A stretch of 64,000 bases of DNA from Kalaharituber pfeilii (Eukaryota > Ascomycota > Pezizomycetes > Pezizales > Pezizaceae): assembly GCA_015179045.1 (NCBI GenBank), contig WHUZ01000037.1:186001-250000 (forward strand). The letters are read 5' to 3'. A program made the position numbers and the translations under genes. This document shows, piece after piece, positions 1 to 12,000 of the stretch. The notes beneath the pieces are model-generated. The model was not told the DNA's origin, ran no database searches, and saw nothing but the letters and a program-made list of their open reading frames with translations. Within the stretch, counting starts at the first letter, position 1; every line of letters begins with the position of its first letter.

Positions 1-6
1 ATTGCG

Positions 7-400
7 TTAGTAATGTGTATGTCCACCATTGGCTATGATTACAGCTTGCACTCGGTGAGGCATAGAATCTGTCGACTCTAATATCTCTTCACCAGTAATA
101 ACATCCCACGGTTCCAGTGTTCTAGAAACAAGTTGTTCTCCACGAGGTCTAGGAGATCGCTTGTTCAGTCTTTTCTTCATTATTCCTCAGATAGCCTCAA
201 TAGGATTGAGATCTGGAGATAAGGTGCCCATATCAAAGACTGCATATTGTACCAATTCCAAAACCATTGTGTTTGCTTCGCTGTATGAGCAGAAGCACCA
301 TCCTCCATGACATACAGCCAGCAATTCGCATATGCACTTTCTACTTGGTAGAAAGGATTTAATTGGAATTGTACAGTTCTACGACTCGATATTGCATCTC
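7..400 (-). pseudogene. Tc1/mariner (IS630-type) transposase, C-terminal relic
   Basis: Read on the minus strand, this keeps the last two catalytic blocks of a DDE transposase. The second Asp lies in VMEDGASAHTAK and the terminal acidic block in SPDLNPIEAI, followed by GIMKKRLNKR and a stop at 7-9. The Trp normally found between Ile and Gly is a TGA stop, and a one-base shift separates the two catalytic blocks, so the gene is dead. The N-terminal DNA-binding part is not visible further upstream (higher coordinates), and the 3' inverted repeat would lie outside the window. The family call rests on the SPDLNPIE signature and its spacing to the MEDG..HTA block. The point where homology fades, near 400, is approximate. 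Confidence 0.75.
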
Positions 401-3400
401 ACCACACCTGAACACAGACCTGTCGCACGGTCTGCCAACATCGCCCCCACCTGCATCACTAAATGCTGGTAACGAGTACCAGACTGACAGGGATAGGGAA
501 GGACTTCCTTCCAGGTTCAGTAGATTTCAACCAGGTTCTAAAACTCGAAATAATGCGGTACATAGTCTCATGCCATCACCACGCAGACTCATTTTTCTGA
601 TTAGTATACAAGTGGCCTCATTCCATATACAAGCAAGTGGACTATGGACCCACAATAGGGCTATTCATGTGAATTGTGAGGGCTACATAGAGAGAGCTGC
701 TCAAAAGAGAGGTAAATAGTTCAAAGAACTATTCTACTGCGGTTTACTATAGTAATTAACATCTTAGTAGAGTAACAGTCAGACAAACTTCACTAGGCCG
801 CTAGCGAAGGGCCAAGCACAAGAATAAAGTCGTCGGTTCAGCATCACTCTAAAGTACTTATGCGCCGCATATGTACCAGTTACAATAGAGGCATGGGTTA
901 ATCCCATGAATCGAGACCACCCACATGTACGGAGAAATCCATACTAAACCACTTATTATTGAGTGTGGCCTTAAGCGGGATATGACTCAGAAAACAGAAG
1001 CAGCTGAGGATGTAACAAGACGAGACAGCGGGATAAATATGAATGGATGCTGAATCGAACGTTGATCATAAATAACTACTCTACGTAATAGTGAAATTCA
1101 AAATCTTACTATCGTACTTGAGTACTAATGCTTGCTTGGATATGCAAAGTTGGTGTATATTTCTAAGTGTAGTAGTATGCTGTACCAATGTAATTAAGAT
1201 AGGTGGTATGCTCGATCCTAACACAATTGTCGGATTTTAATGGATGAAATGGCGATATCGAAGCGCTCCGACGCTCGGTAATGCTTACCGCGTAAGAGTT
1301 CAGCGGAAGACATTCCTATCTGCACATTACGGTCAGAGCCCGTTCGGTGGCAACAACGCATATTATGCAAAGAAGAACCTTCTATATGAGACAGGGGCCA
1401 TGTCTTACCAATTTTGTATCAATTCATGATGAAGCGGGTCCCGAGACATGCAGCAGAGTGCATCCCCGACAGCACATCATATTGTTGAGCTGTACGCTAC
1501 GTATGATATACTGCGGGCTCGGCTTCCTCTCTCGCGACCCGATAAGCAACGCCCGTCTGCGTTGCATACTAGAGTAATTCTCTTGTCATCCTTAATTTGG
1601 GCGGCCCTATCTTGTTAATACGCTATAGTGCTCTACATGTAGTGCTGTACTTGTGCAGATGTGCGTACAGAACGTCTTGAAAAGGTAAGGAGGGTGGGGG
1701 TGACAGAATCAGGCGTGGGGGTCGGCAGTGGGGAGCATATATATACCTTTACTGCAGCTGCCTGGCTCCAGGTCTCTAGAGCTATAATACATAGCAAGCT
1801 GTAGATTGGTACCAATGTATTGCTGGTATCAATGAACGCTCAATGGGACAGAACTATAATGCTTTTTCTTGTTATAACTCTTGTATATCTAGACAGAATA
1901 GGCGCCTTCCGCTAAGGGTATGTGAAATTCAAACCCCTGCTTTGGAATAAAACCGGGGTCCGTATCCCTGTCTTATTGTTTGTAGAGCTTTCGAAACTTT
2001 TTTGAAAGCGAGGTAACCCCCCCTCTTTCAAAAAAGTCACTTGAATAAACAATAAACAATAAATTACAAAAGCAGTTAGTTTGAGTACACTACTGCTGAA
2101 GTAGCATAGTTTGTAAGAACTATATCATATAGAAGGATATTTGCACCTATTCCTGCTTGCATATGTAATATTCAGTAATGCATTCTTATCCTCCAGCGAA
2201 AAATTTTCACTCCGAGAGTTCAGCCCCCTCTACGCTTTCACTTTTAGATACATATTGATACCTGACTGCTACCTAGTGCTTGCGGCAGAACTTGACTCTG
2301 TTTCGTAAGACCTAATGCTCTCTCTTGGTGCTTCATGTTGTTTTTTGTGGTGAGATTGACAGTTTGTTCGCAGGCTCATAATTTCTGCATTTAAGGTGTA
2401 AATGTCTGCATAACAAGAAAGTTTACTAGATTTATTATTTACTCACGTCAAAGTGCTTAGAGAAACTACCCACTGCTTGCGGTGGAAATGTAGAGTACCC
2501 TGCAAAATTTGGTTTGAATTTCACATAAATCCTTAGGGGAAGGCACCCAATAAAATAATTAGACTTAACCGTTCAAGACAGCTAAAACTAAGGTGAGTTT
2601 GGACTAGGTACAGTGGGGGGTCAAGAATTCTGGGTCTGCTTTGCTTTTTTTTGCTGCTCGCTCTTGACCTGTTTTCTAGTTTCTGCGCTGTGCAAAAATC
2701 CACGCTCCTTGAATCGTGGATGTCCCATTGAGCAATTGAGAGTACTTTATACCCTGCAACAAAACATTGCATGGTTACATTGCATAACCATCAGAGCAGG
2801 GGGATGGTCTCAGTCAGGATGTCCTCTTTGCTCATTGCTGTGAACAATGGTACTTTGCTGGCACTAGATTTTGTGGCCGATGTGTTTCCGTCGAGGCCTG
2901 TACTGTATCAAATTCAATGTTGAGGTTGCAAGTGAATGCCTAGTTTGTTCGATACACAGTCCACACCAAATCTATGGCCAGCCTGACCAAACGAGAGTAA
3001 CATTGGCTACTAGACGTTACTGGTGGATTTTGGATCCCTCAGAGATATTGACTGTGTGGCATAGTCAATTACCATCAGATGCTCTGACAGCTCCTGCAAT
3101 TGAACTGGGATAAAGGAGGAATTAGAGGAAGTCCACAAATAAGAGTGGTCTTAGACTATCAAATTGTTTATCAGTGGTTATGAGGGCAACCAAACATCAC
3201 TAAAGTAACTTGGGTAGGTAAAGTAGGTGCATTAGTACTCATTGATATCATACACAAGACATTGATGTTGCAATCGGAGATCTTTTTATTATCATGCCAT
3301 TGACATTGAATTTAGCAAGGCACTTCCTGGGTGGCAGCGAGCTTTGCAGTTCACCTCGACCCGGAGTGTTCGGGCTCAAGCAATGAGTAATCATTAAGCT

Positions 3401-6359
3401 GGCCCCAGAATGGCATGTGTGTTTGGAGCTCCAGTTCTCGTGCGTATGGTTTAACTGTGCAACAGTATGTTCTTTTCGAGGCCTATACGAAGTCCCCCGG
3501 ATATTGAGCCCACGACAATGAAAACAAGCAGCCTCTCAGGTGGAGCCTATGACGTACTTAGTGCGTACTTGGGCAACGCCGCTCCTAAGGCTAGTCGCAT
3601 CGGAGTTCTGAAGTACTTTAGATAGCTGTGCACCGGAAGCAGGGTATGGAATAGATCTAACTAAATAGGTAAGTAGTATGTGAGCTTGTTACTGCGACAC
3701 TAGTCCCGGGCTGCATGCACCCAGAGGTACTTGCGAAAATCCACTCCTCGCTCTGACCGTCTAATGCTTTTCTCCTCTCCTCTAATGCCAACAATGGCCG
3801 ACACCTGGCAACAATCAGAATAGCGCTCTCTCATCGATATCTGCTGGATCGAATAATGTAATCGAGTACGTATACATCCCACACTCCTTAGCCGAATACC
3901 TACAATTGGCAGAATTGGACATGTTCGAATCCGACTTGCTCAATGGTGGTTGTTTCACGGTCTATTCAATTGGCAGAAAGGGACCCGGCCTCCGTTTGCA
4001 ATTGACTGACTTTGGTTCAGAAGCATACCGAATCCCAATATCTGAACTCGAAAACATACGTGGTGATCATTGGCGTTCAGAAAGGCAATTGCACCTCAAC
4101 AGCTGCCTCAAGTGGCCTAAATTGCGAATCTACAAGATCACTTGTAGGTATGTTAGTTCTACTATGCTTGGGGAAGCTGGGAAAGAAGATCACTTAGGGA
4201 CCTCAAGAGGGTTCGGTTCCGCGGGAGATGCTAGAACTGGGCATCAGAACACGGAGTGTCTCAAGCGTGCACAGACGCTGTCGCTTCTTTAGCGCAAGTG
4301 TACTCTGCTCAATTTTCATTTATATAAGTCAACTGATTGCTGCTGTTCAGTAAGGGGGTCGACCTTACAAGGTACCATGGCCAGGCCCTGTTATGCTCAC
4401 TATAAGCTGCGCCGAACCGGTGTGATCTACTCCATGAGAATAGAATTGATTTGGACCATCTTGGAAAGCTGTGCAGAGTTTGAGCCTGTTTACACTGTAT
4501 CTACAGTGGCAAGTCATGGGTATGGAGAGCATTCAGTCAGATATGGAAGAGCCTAACTGTATTAACTCGATGTGTAAGTGCTTCTAGCTCATCTTCGCCT
4601 GTTCGATCATCATTCATTCTATAGTGGTTTATCAAACTTACGCTGATGAGCACCCCACTACTTAACAGCATGGGTGATCTACAACGAGCGGAAGGCTGGG
4701 CCGTACACGGGCCTCATGTGGATCGAACTTGTTCAACAATTGATTGTGGTTGAGCCTACCGATAAATCGATCCTAAGTGCTATAGGCCGTGCATACTGAG
4801 CATGAAGTGCTGAAAGTTCTTCACGTTCATTATGGCCACTAGTACTCATTACCAGCAGAAATTGCGAGAAAACACACGAGACAGTTAACGCTTTTCACTG
4901 GCCAGACTTACTGGCCAACCACACTACATACTCACTTGCCTCGCGCCCGCTCCCTAAACATTTAGACCCATCTAGTTTCACGCCTATTTCTTAGTGGCTT
5001 GTTACCAAGCCATCAGCCGTCTGGACTTACCTTAACTTACCCGCCCATAACATACTACCAACCTCTGTTTTAACCATCTCAACTGCCCAGCTGCAGCCTT
5101 GGTTATTGACTGCTTTACCACTCGCCGTGAGCCCAAAAAAACAAATTATCTCAAGATTTCCTGTAGGAAAACGTTGAAACACCATCTACTAACATTTCTA
5201 TCTGATTATGAGACTACAGTTCTATCACTGTTATGCCGGCTTCCGTCAGCTAAACCTGATGGAGAGTTTCTTGAAAGGCGTTTTGAGGGCCACTGAAGTA
5301 GTTGTTATTTGCGCGTCATTGACCTTCGTACAGGGCCACATAAGAGGGTAAGACTTCATTCTCTGGAGCAAATTTTCCTGCCGTCCATACTCTAACTCTT
5401 GAACAGACCTGGGTCGCTTCGTTTGTTTCGCTCAACTGTAGAAGTATGCTACTTCAACCTTTATCAGGCTCACGCGAGGCCTGCACTCTGAAATCATCAG
5501 CTCAAAATCGTTGGAGAAGGCAGGAAGTTTAACCAGTCGCCTATGGACACGATAGAAATCGGATTTAAACAACCGCTCAACAACGTTGCCAAACATGTCG
5601 TGAGCGAGCTATCTTACAATCGGCTTTGTGCTTTCGCGAGAATCTCAAGCAAAAGCAAGATGACCTCTGCTGATGACAGTCATGATGGACATTAATTGCA
5701 GCCCAAGGACCTGCATCACTTGTTGAGGGCTCAATCAGTTCATAGTTCTTTGGCATATTGCCGACATAAGTCGTATGCCGAGGTTGTCAGGCTGAGTTGG
5801 GCATTATAATTTCTTAACTCTTTCCATATAATATGTAAGTCTGCTTACTGAGTGATTCTTGGATGTAATAAAGTGAAGGTTTGGGTGGCTGATAATTACA
5901 GGAAGAATTGGAGAGATTTCGCTATTCGAGTGATATCGTCAACGCACATCAATTTTTGTGTTTCGGCAAACGGAATGAACCAATTATGGCAAATGTGCTG
6001 AATGAAGTAATATCCATAATTATTGGTGAGCATTTAATTACTGCTTGCGATGAATGATGCGCTAACAAAGGCCCCTTTGCCCGTTTCCAGCAATTACGCG
6101 CGAAATAAGTAAGCCTTATCCAGAATTTATTTCCAACCTGAATCTCAATATTCAGCAAAACTCGGATTTCAACCTTCGCATGATAAACAAACTCCAGTGC
6201 CAAGAATTCAGTGGGGGTTATCCATAGCCAAACGCATGAAATAATTATGCAATGAACAGAAGCATGATATGCGAAAAACATCGTCATATTGTAGAAGCAA
6301 ACGAAAATAAGGTTTGGCAGAAACGGGAAAAAAAGTCGGCTAAATTAAAGAAAGCTTGA
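401..6359. other. Gene-poor stretch
   Basis: I see no convincing gene in these 6 kb. The open frames are short, have no recognisable domains, and overlap on both strands. The one structural feature is a fold-back at about 1972-2058: a 13-bp perfect inverted repeat (1996-2008 and 2025-2037, arm acttttttgaaag) extended by weaker pairing of ttattgttt with aaacaata outside it. It could be a small hairpin element. A 128-codon frame at 3906-4292 has no domain and no supporting splice signals. Confidence 0.5.
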
Positions 6360-6755
6360 TTACGCCTGCTCCAGCGTCTTATCCACTTGATCCAGGACAC
6401 TCGCAATCCTAGTCGATCGAGTCGACCAGTCAACGTCTGGATGTGTTGCCCCAGGAACAAATACCTTCTCATTCCACACTGTGAGGGGATTTTTCGTCCG
6501 ATTTTCTTCTGGTGAAGATTTATTGCCTTTTTCTAATTCCGCAATGATGGATTCGCATTGCTTCAATTTCTTTGCGATATTTTCCGGATTGTTTGCACCC
6601 GAGAGCCCGGAGCCTGGAACATAATGCTCAGCGTCGTAATCTACTGATGCGACCTCTTTGAAATTATTGGAATTCGATATCTTGTTTCTTTGCATTGCTC
6701 GTTCGGATTGTGATTTGCAGTTGTTAGTTTCTGTATGCAACCCTAACATTAACAT
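6360..6755 (-). CDS. Hypothetical protein, 131 aa (orphan)
   Basis: This open frame runs from an ATG to a TAA and has a natural-looking hydrophilic composition, unlike most frames nearby. It is rich in Asn, Ser, Glu and Lys. A helical, charged stretch around residues 60-80 (NIAKKLKQCESIIAELEKGN) could form a short coiled coil. It ends in a second amphipathic segment, IASVLDQVDKTLEQA. I recognise no family, signal peptide or membrane segment. The first codons may be intronic or untranslated, because the protein-like composition begins near residue 20. It could be one exon of a longer gene on the minus strand. The call rests only on composition and length. Confidence 0.35.
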   Translation of the reverse strand: MLMLGLHTETNNCKSQSERAMQRNKISNSNNFKEVASVDYDAEHYVPGSGLSGANNPENIAKKLKQCESIIAELEKGNKSSPEENRTKNPLTVWNEKVFVPGATHPDVDWSTRSTRIASVLDQVDKTLEQA

Positions 6756-7082
6756 ACATGGTATTCACTTGGCTGTGATAGCCGGAACCTACTAGTGTTT
6801 GGGGAGACTGGATGTTTACTATTAAGATACCCCGAATTCTTTGGAGTTATTGTCAACTCTTTATTTTTTAACCCCTCTATTTTATATTAGCGTTTCGTTC
6901 TGCATCTGAGTTAGCAAGTATTTCCTCTGATAGCAGGGGGTATTGTTGGGTCGTGGTATACCTTCTCAGAGTGATCTTTTCGGCAACTATCTACTGGATT
7001 ATATCAGCTCGATTCTGGACCAACCACTCTTTCATCATAAGGGCGGTTAAATATTAGGTACCTGGAAGAATGCAAACCTGGG

Positions 7083-7402
7083 TTGAGAAATGACAGGAAC
7101 GAAGTTCGTTTTCAATCTCCGCGTGGTAGCTTCGTTTACGAAATGATGAGAAGGGGGCGACTGTCGACTCTTGGCCAATCTTCAAGATTAGAGAAGTGCA
7201 GAAAAGTGACTTGGCGGATGATTGGGTCTATAGGGTTATCACTTTACGGGGCCGAGAGGTTGGATTGCTTACATCTGGTGGAGATTCTCTGGAATCAGAG
7301 GATAACTGGCCTTTTATCGGACATCGCTTGGCTGCGAGCTATCGAAATCTGCTGAGAATTCCTCCTTGGGTGGTCGCGAGGCTGACTGATGTCTGGAGTT
7401 AG
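7083..7402 (+). pseudogene. Protein-like ORF broken by one frameshift
   Basis: Two overlapping frames read well in succession. The first gives RNDRNEVRFQSPRGSFVYEMMR, and the second, about one base out of phase across a run of five G near 7152, continues through DSWPIFKIREV and DWVYRVITLRGREVGLLTSG to a TAG at 7400-7402. Joined conceptually, they form about 105 residues with ordinary globular composition. The homopolymer at the junction suggests either a real indel in a decaying gene or a sequencing error. I recognise no family. The 5' end is undefined, because no clear start or splice acceptor precedes the first frame. Confidence 0.3.
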
Positions 7403-8118
7403 AGCCGTCGGTTGACTTGCGCAGCACCTTCTCCTAACCCTGGCCCCCAATCAGTGGGCTTGAAAGTAGGGGTGAAGCTTATGGGCACATATTACCGTGC
7501 TTTTTGTTAACTTGCATCTATCGTGGTCGCAGAATGGGAGTGGCTTTAATAGTGATCATCAAAATATGATCCATCTGGGTCCCGAACGTCAGGATTTCTT
7601 GGTTTAGGAGAGGTACAAAATTTGGTCGCCATGAGGCTGTAGCTTTCTCTGCCGATGGTCTAGCTGGTACCTGTCGCTAGGTCTATTGGATACACTGGAC
7701 TAGAGTTGCGAGGTACAATAAACAAAAGTCATCTCAAGAAACTTGGATTTTATACAATTTATTGAACTAAGGGAGAATTCAGGAAGGAGCTGCATCCCGG
7801 AGGTTAATCTTAGGTGGAAGTAAGAGCAAGAAGGAAAGTGGCCTGAGAATATGGGGAAGTGTGCCAACAGAAAGTTGATGCAAATTAAAAGAACTAACAA
7901 AAAACAAAAAAAACAAAAAAGTATTCGGCACAATCATGACCTATTTTGCGCTACATTTTACCCTCACATGCATCACAAGAAATTTACACTCAGTCTCGGT
8001 CTGAATTCCCCCAATCAGTACATTACTCGTTACGTGAGGGAAACTAATTCCTTTATACTCGAATTTTGGTGACGAAGTTTCAAGTGGGGCGTCCTTCATT
8101 ATTTTTCTTCTCAAGACA
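7403..8118. other. Intergenic, nothing recognised
   Basis: AT-rich sequence with an A-rich run near 7895-7921 and no supportable gene. It may hold the 3' UTR of the minus-strand gene that ends at 8119. Confidence 0.4.
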
Positions 8119-9027
8119 TCATGCTAATCTATCGTCTTCTGCGTCCTTTCGTTTTCGCTTTGCAGACAGCCGGACAACCCATGAAAATAGTCCCTTGACT
8201 TTGGCACGACTGATAGTCAAGCATCTAGAAAAATTCAAGGCAGCACATTTTACTATCTTCTTGACTCTGCTTCTTTTCTCCCTCTCCTGCTTGACATCTT
8301 CTGCTGATGGGGGCGTTGCTGCGTTGGGGTCAGGCAAGCAATCCTGATACTCATCGGTCTGTATGGAGATGATGTTGAGTGAGTCGGCTGATATTGTTCT
8401 GTCGGTCTCATTCTCTGAATGAGAGTCTGTTTTCGGGGGTATCTCTGGTTGCCGGGTATGGTTTCCCAAGTGAGCTTTGTCAATTGAAGACAATATCTCT
8501 ATGCCTTCAACACCCACTCGCTCATGGTATGCAGTCGCAGCACGGCACTGCTGGAGGTTATAAGAATCTATGCTTGTTGCACTGCTGGACTCCATGCGAT
8601 TTCGGTTCGGTACAGAGCACTGTGATTTGTTCTGTTTTTCGTTGGAATTTCTTTCGTCAGCTTCAGTCACATTGAAACTGTTCACTCTCCGGACTCGACA
8701 TCAGATTGGCCTTGCGTTTAGCTCAGGCGATTAGAGTCACTCGGATCTCTGGAAGGCCTTGTCAACAATCTGCGTTTGGTGTCCACTCACGTTGGATTCA
8801 GCAGAGCTTAAGCTGTTTCTGAATGACAGCGAACAAGATGCGGAAACATCTTGGAGTGATGATCCGCTATCTAAATTTTGCTGCCGCACGTTCATTAGAA
8901 CATTTTCGATTTCATCCGTTTGTTCCGCAAATAGATGCCGACACAGAGATTTTTTTTTCGCCGAGATTATTGAAGAGGAATCTGAGTTCGAACTATCAAA
9001 CGTCGCTTGGGAGTTGTTATATTCCAT
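8119..9027 (-). CDS. Spliced hypothetical protein, 281 aa, Ser/Asn/charged-rich
   Basis: Two minus-strand exons are proposed, 9027-8741 and 8677-8119. They are joined by a 63-bp intron (8740-8678) that begins GTGACT, ends GAACAG and contains gctaaac as a possible branch site. The phases fit exactly (phase 2), giving 282 codons including the stop. The start is ATG at 9027. The protein is low-complexity: a Ser/Asn-rich N-terminus (NSSNSDSSSIISAKKK), an acidic and Thr-rich centre, and a strongly basic C-terminus with RAKVKGLF and LSAKRKRKDAEDD, which could act as a nuclear localisation signal. No enzyme domain, signal peptide or transmembrane segment is seen. I do not recognise the family. An upstream exon is possible. 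Confidence 0.5.
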
Positions 9028-12000
9028 TTCTGTTTCCAGACTGCTGACGCCTAATTATTCGGAGTGTTGTGATTTCGGATGCACAGTAAAGCTAATTAAC
9101 GGCGCGATTGCGACGCTTTGATTCTGCGAGCTCCGGGTCATGCATTGAATGGGGATGATGGTATGGAGAAAGGGGGAGTGAAATCACCTGCGAATGGTCA
9201 ACTTATTTATGTCTTGCTAACTAGGCAGCAATCAGTGTTGTAGGTTACTTGCTAACCCAAGCATAAGAGATTGGACATGCACCTGCCTACAACGTGACTG
9301 TCTAATCTCATCAAAAAAAAATCTATCTCATAAATACTCCGCCCAATACCTGCAATACATGTCCAATTCTCTCTTCCAACTATACGTCGATATATCGGTC
9401 GATTTCTGAAGTACACCGTTGTTGCTGCAATGTCACGATAATCTACTGATGCCAAGCCGTTTACTTGAGGCTCAGTATTCGTTGGAGGGCGAGCCAACTG
9501 GCTACACACTACTTAATACTCACGATCTGTGAACCTAGGAAAGCAACTGGATGCAACAAGCATGCTGATTATTGTAACCGGTGAATCAATAATGGAAATG
9601 CAAAGATCTTGATGGTGATGATGGAAACTCTTGATGCACATGGTGGTTAAACTTTCTTGACAGTTCCACTTGATTTGTACGCTTCAAGCACACTAACGAT
9701 GCGGTATGCGGTTCTCCAAGAAAGACAAAAAAACATGACAGGATCCAATGTGATCGATTGATTGTCTTGATACTAGGAAGTTGCATGCATATGAAAAATC
9801 ATTCCAGTACTCAAACTCAAGACGAACGATTGTTCGTCCGAATTATCAAAATCGCGATCCTGCAAATTGAGATTAACAGCGGCTGTAATATCTTCCGAAC
9901 CGTTTAACGGCAGATCTTTAGGGGGATTCAAGAAGTCGAACAACTGCACCAATACTTGCAAGCATCCTTTCACTGGTCATCTCCATGTCAGATCATTACA
10001 GGTGGAAAACTGTTATGTGCCGTTGTTAATATGTATCTCGTCAGTTTTGCTGGGAAAAACCTTTTGCTGCTAGGTTTCAAGTGTTACAGAGGCATCTTCA
10101 CGCTTTGCCCTACTCTGATATATTGTGGTTTGCCAAGGTAGTTTATTGGGAGGTTCCAAAAACCGATGCCCAATACACAGTTATAATCTCAACTCCTCAA
10201 AACACGACTTGTCACTTACTGTTGAGTTCATTGATTAATGCGTGGAACAGGATCTTGCGCCTATAGTGAGAAAGTTCCATAACCAGCGCTCAATCCCAAT
10301 TTCTGAAGGAATATGCATGGCCATCTAGACTCAGCATCTTTACTCCGATTGGGTATGATTAGAGTTCTCTTGGAAATTGATGGCTCTCCAAGGGAAAAAT
10401 GTGCCTTGGAGATTTGTCTTACTGTGACCGCAGGACGCCTTGAATCGTTGACATATTATCCTAAACATGTCAAAGGATGTCAAAAATCTATGCGATCCTG
10501 TTAAAGTTGCTTTTTGTTGCGGCTAACCGAATTGACGTAGGGCGGAAGAAATTGAATAAACTTCAACAATTCATTGGAATTGACTCTGGACTGGAACATT
10601 ATTCATTTTCAGGACATTCACCAGTTCAAAAAACCATATTCCAACTAGGTCACAAGAGTCTTTTTTACTTGAATGCGGGCAAACTTGCAATAGCGCTGGT
10701 TACTTCTTCATTCGGGCTTACTAACGTAGCCAATATCATACCTGTGTATCAACTTGTCGTCTGGCCGTCCTCTCTCAGCCTCTATTGTGCCTTACCTTGC
10801 CTCATGTACTATACTCCCACTCGGGTTGAAGTGAATCTATCCCCTGGCACCAACATCCAATTGCAAGTTGCGGAGCATTTAACGGAGAAGCAGTCCGTGT
10901 CCTTTCATTGGTGTGGAGAAAGTCGCAGATACAGTGGCAAGATCAAACGAATCAGCATACGATAAAAATAAAATCAAATCACTGATGTGCAGCTGTTAAA
11001 TGTGGGGTTGATAGACGATGTGGATTTTGCACATCATAGGGATGCGAACGAGCGCGAAATTTTTGCACAGCACAGTAGGTTATGTATACCTGTTTGAGAT
11101 GCATGCCATATTTGGGATGGTCTCAATTGGCTCATTGGACGAAATGAAGAGGCAAGTGTTATCTTATCCCGGTTTCCGAGATATGCACAACGAGCGCGGG
11201 CGGCATTGATATAGGCAGTGGATGCCTTCCCTATTTATTGTAGCTTTGTCTACTTGCCTGTTTGGTTGGAGTTAGCGAATTGGGATTGCGAATATATATA
11301 GGGTAGGAATATTGGTAGAAATGATTGATACTGATATTTTAGGGTGTGGCATCTAGTACACGTGCAGCTTAGAGATAGCATACCAGGGATTTCTCGGTCT
11401 TGGAATTTGAGGATAGAGGACTTGGGGCCTGACGGCACGCAGTCGGTGATATTGGATCTTCCGAGGCGGAGAGGGGGGTGTTAGAGGCGCCATTGCACCA
11501 GACTTGCAATTTCGGCATGGATGTTTGATATATCACTGGGATTGGTTATGGTTTTCGGGTTTGGGCGGCGGAGAACAAACTATCAGGAAGACGGATTTAC
11601 AGCGGCCATTACCTGTTCTAGTCCGGAGACTGGGAGCCTTAACATCCAAAGATGTCACTACTACTTCCGACCACACAAGGCGGGGGCCATCCACTCTGCT
11701 TGTGCTGGGAAAGTATGCAGAGGCATGGTAACGAGATGAAAGGGAATCGAGAGGGGGAAATTAGGAGGCAACAATGAGTCATGGCTTTCTATTATCTACC
11801 ACGGAGAGGTCCATGAATGAATTTATTTGTGCTGATACCAGTCAGAGTTGTTATAGGGGAAGGCTAGGATACACTACTAAATATATTCATGATGTCATCA
11901 TGCATGCTAACGAGAGTATGGGTAAATGCAGGGATAAATATTAAATTTTACCATGAGGACAGATTCTTCGGAAGGAGCCCTAACTGGATGGCCAGCATAA

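Noticed and set aside
3915..3940. tRNA-like B box (gttcgaatcc)
   Set aside because: No matching A box or cloverleaf upstream; chance match.
10477..10965. 162-codon plus-strand frame of ordinary composition
   Set aside because: No domain, splice signals or homology cue; length alone is not enough in a 7-kb gene-poor block.
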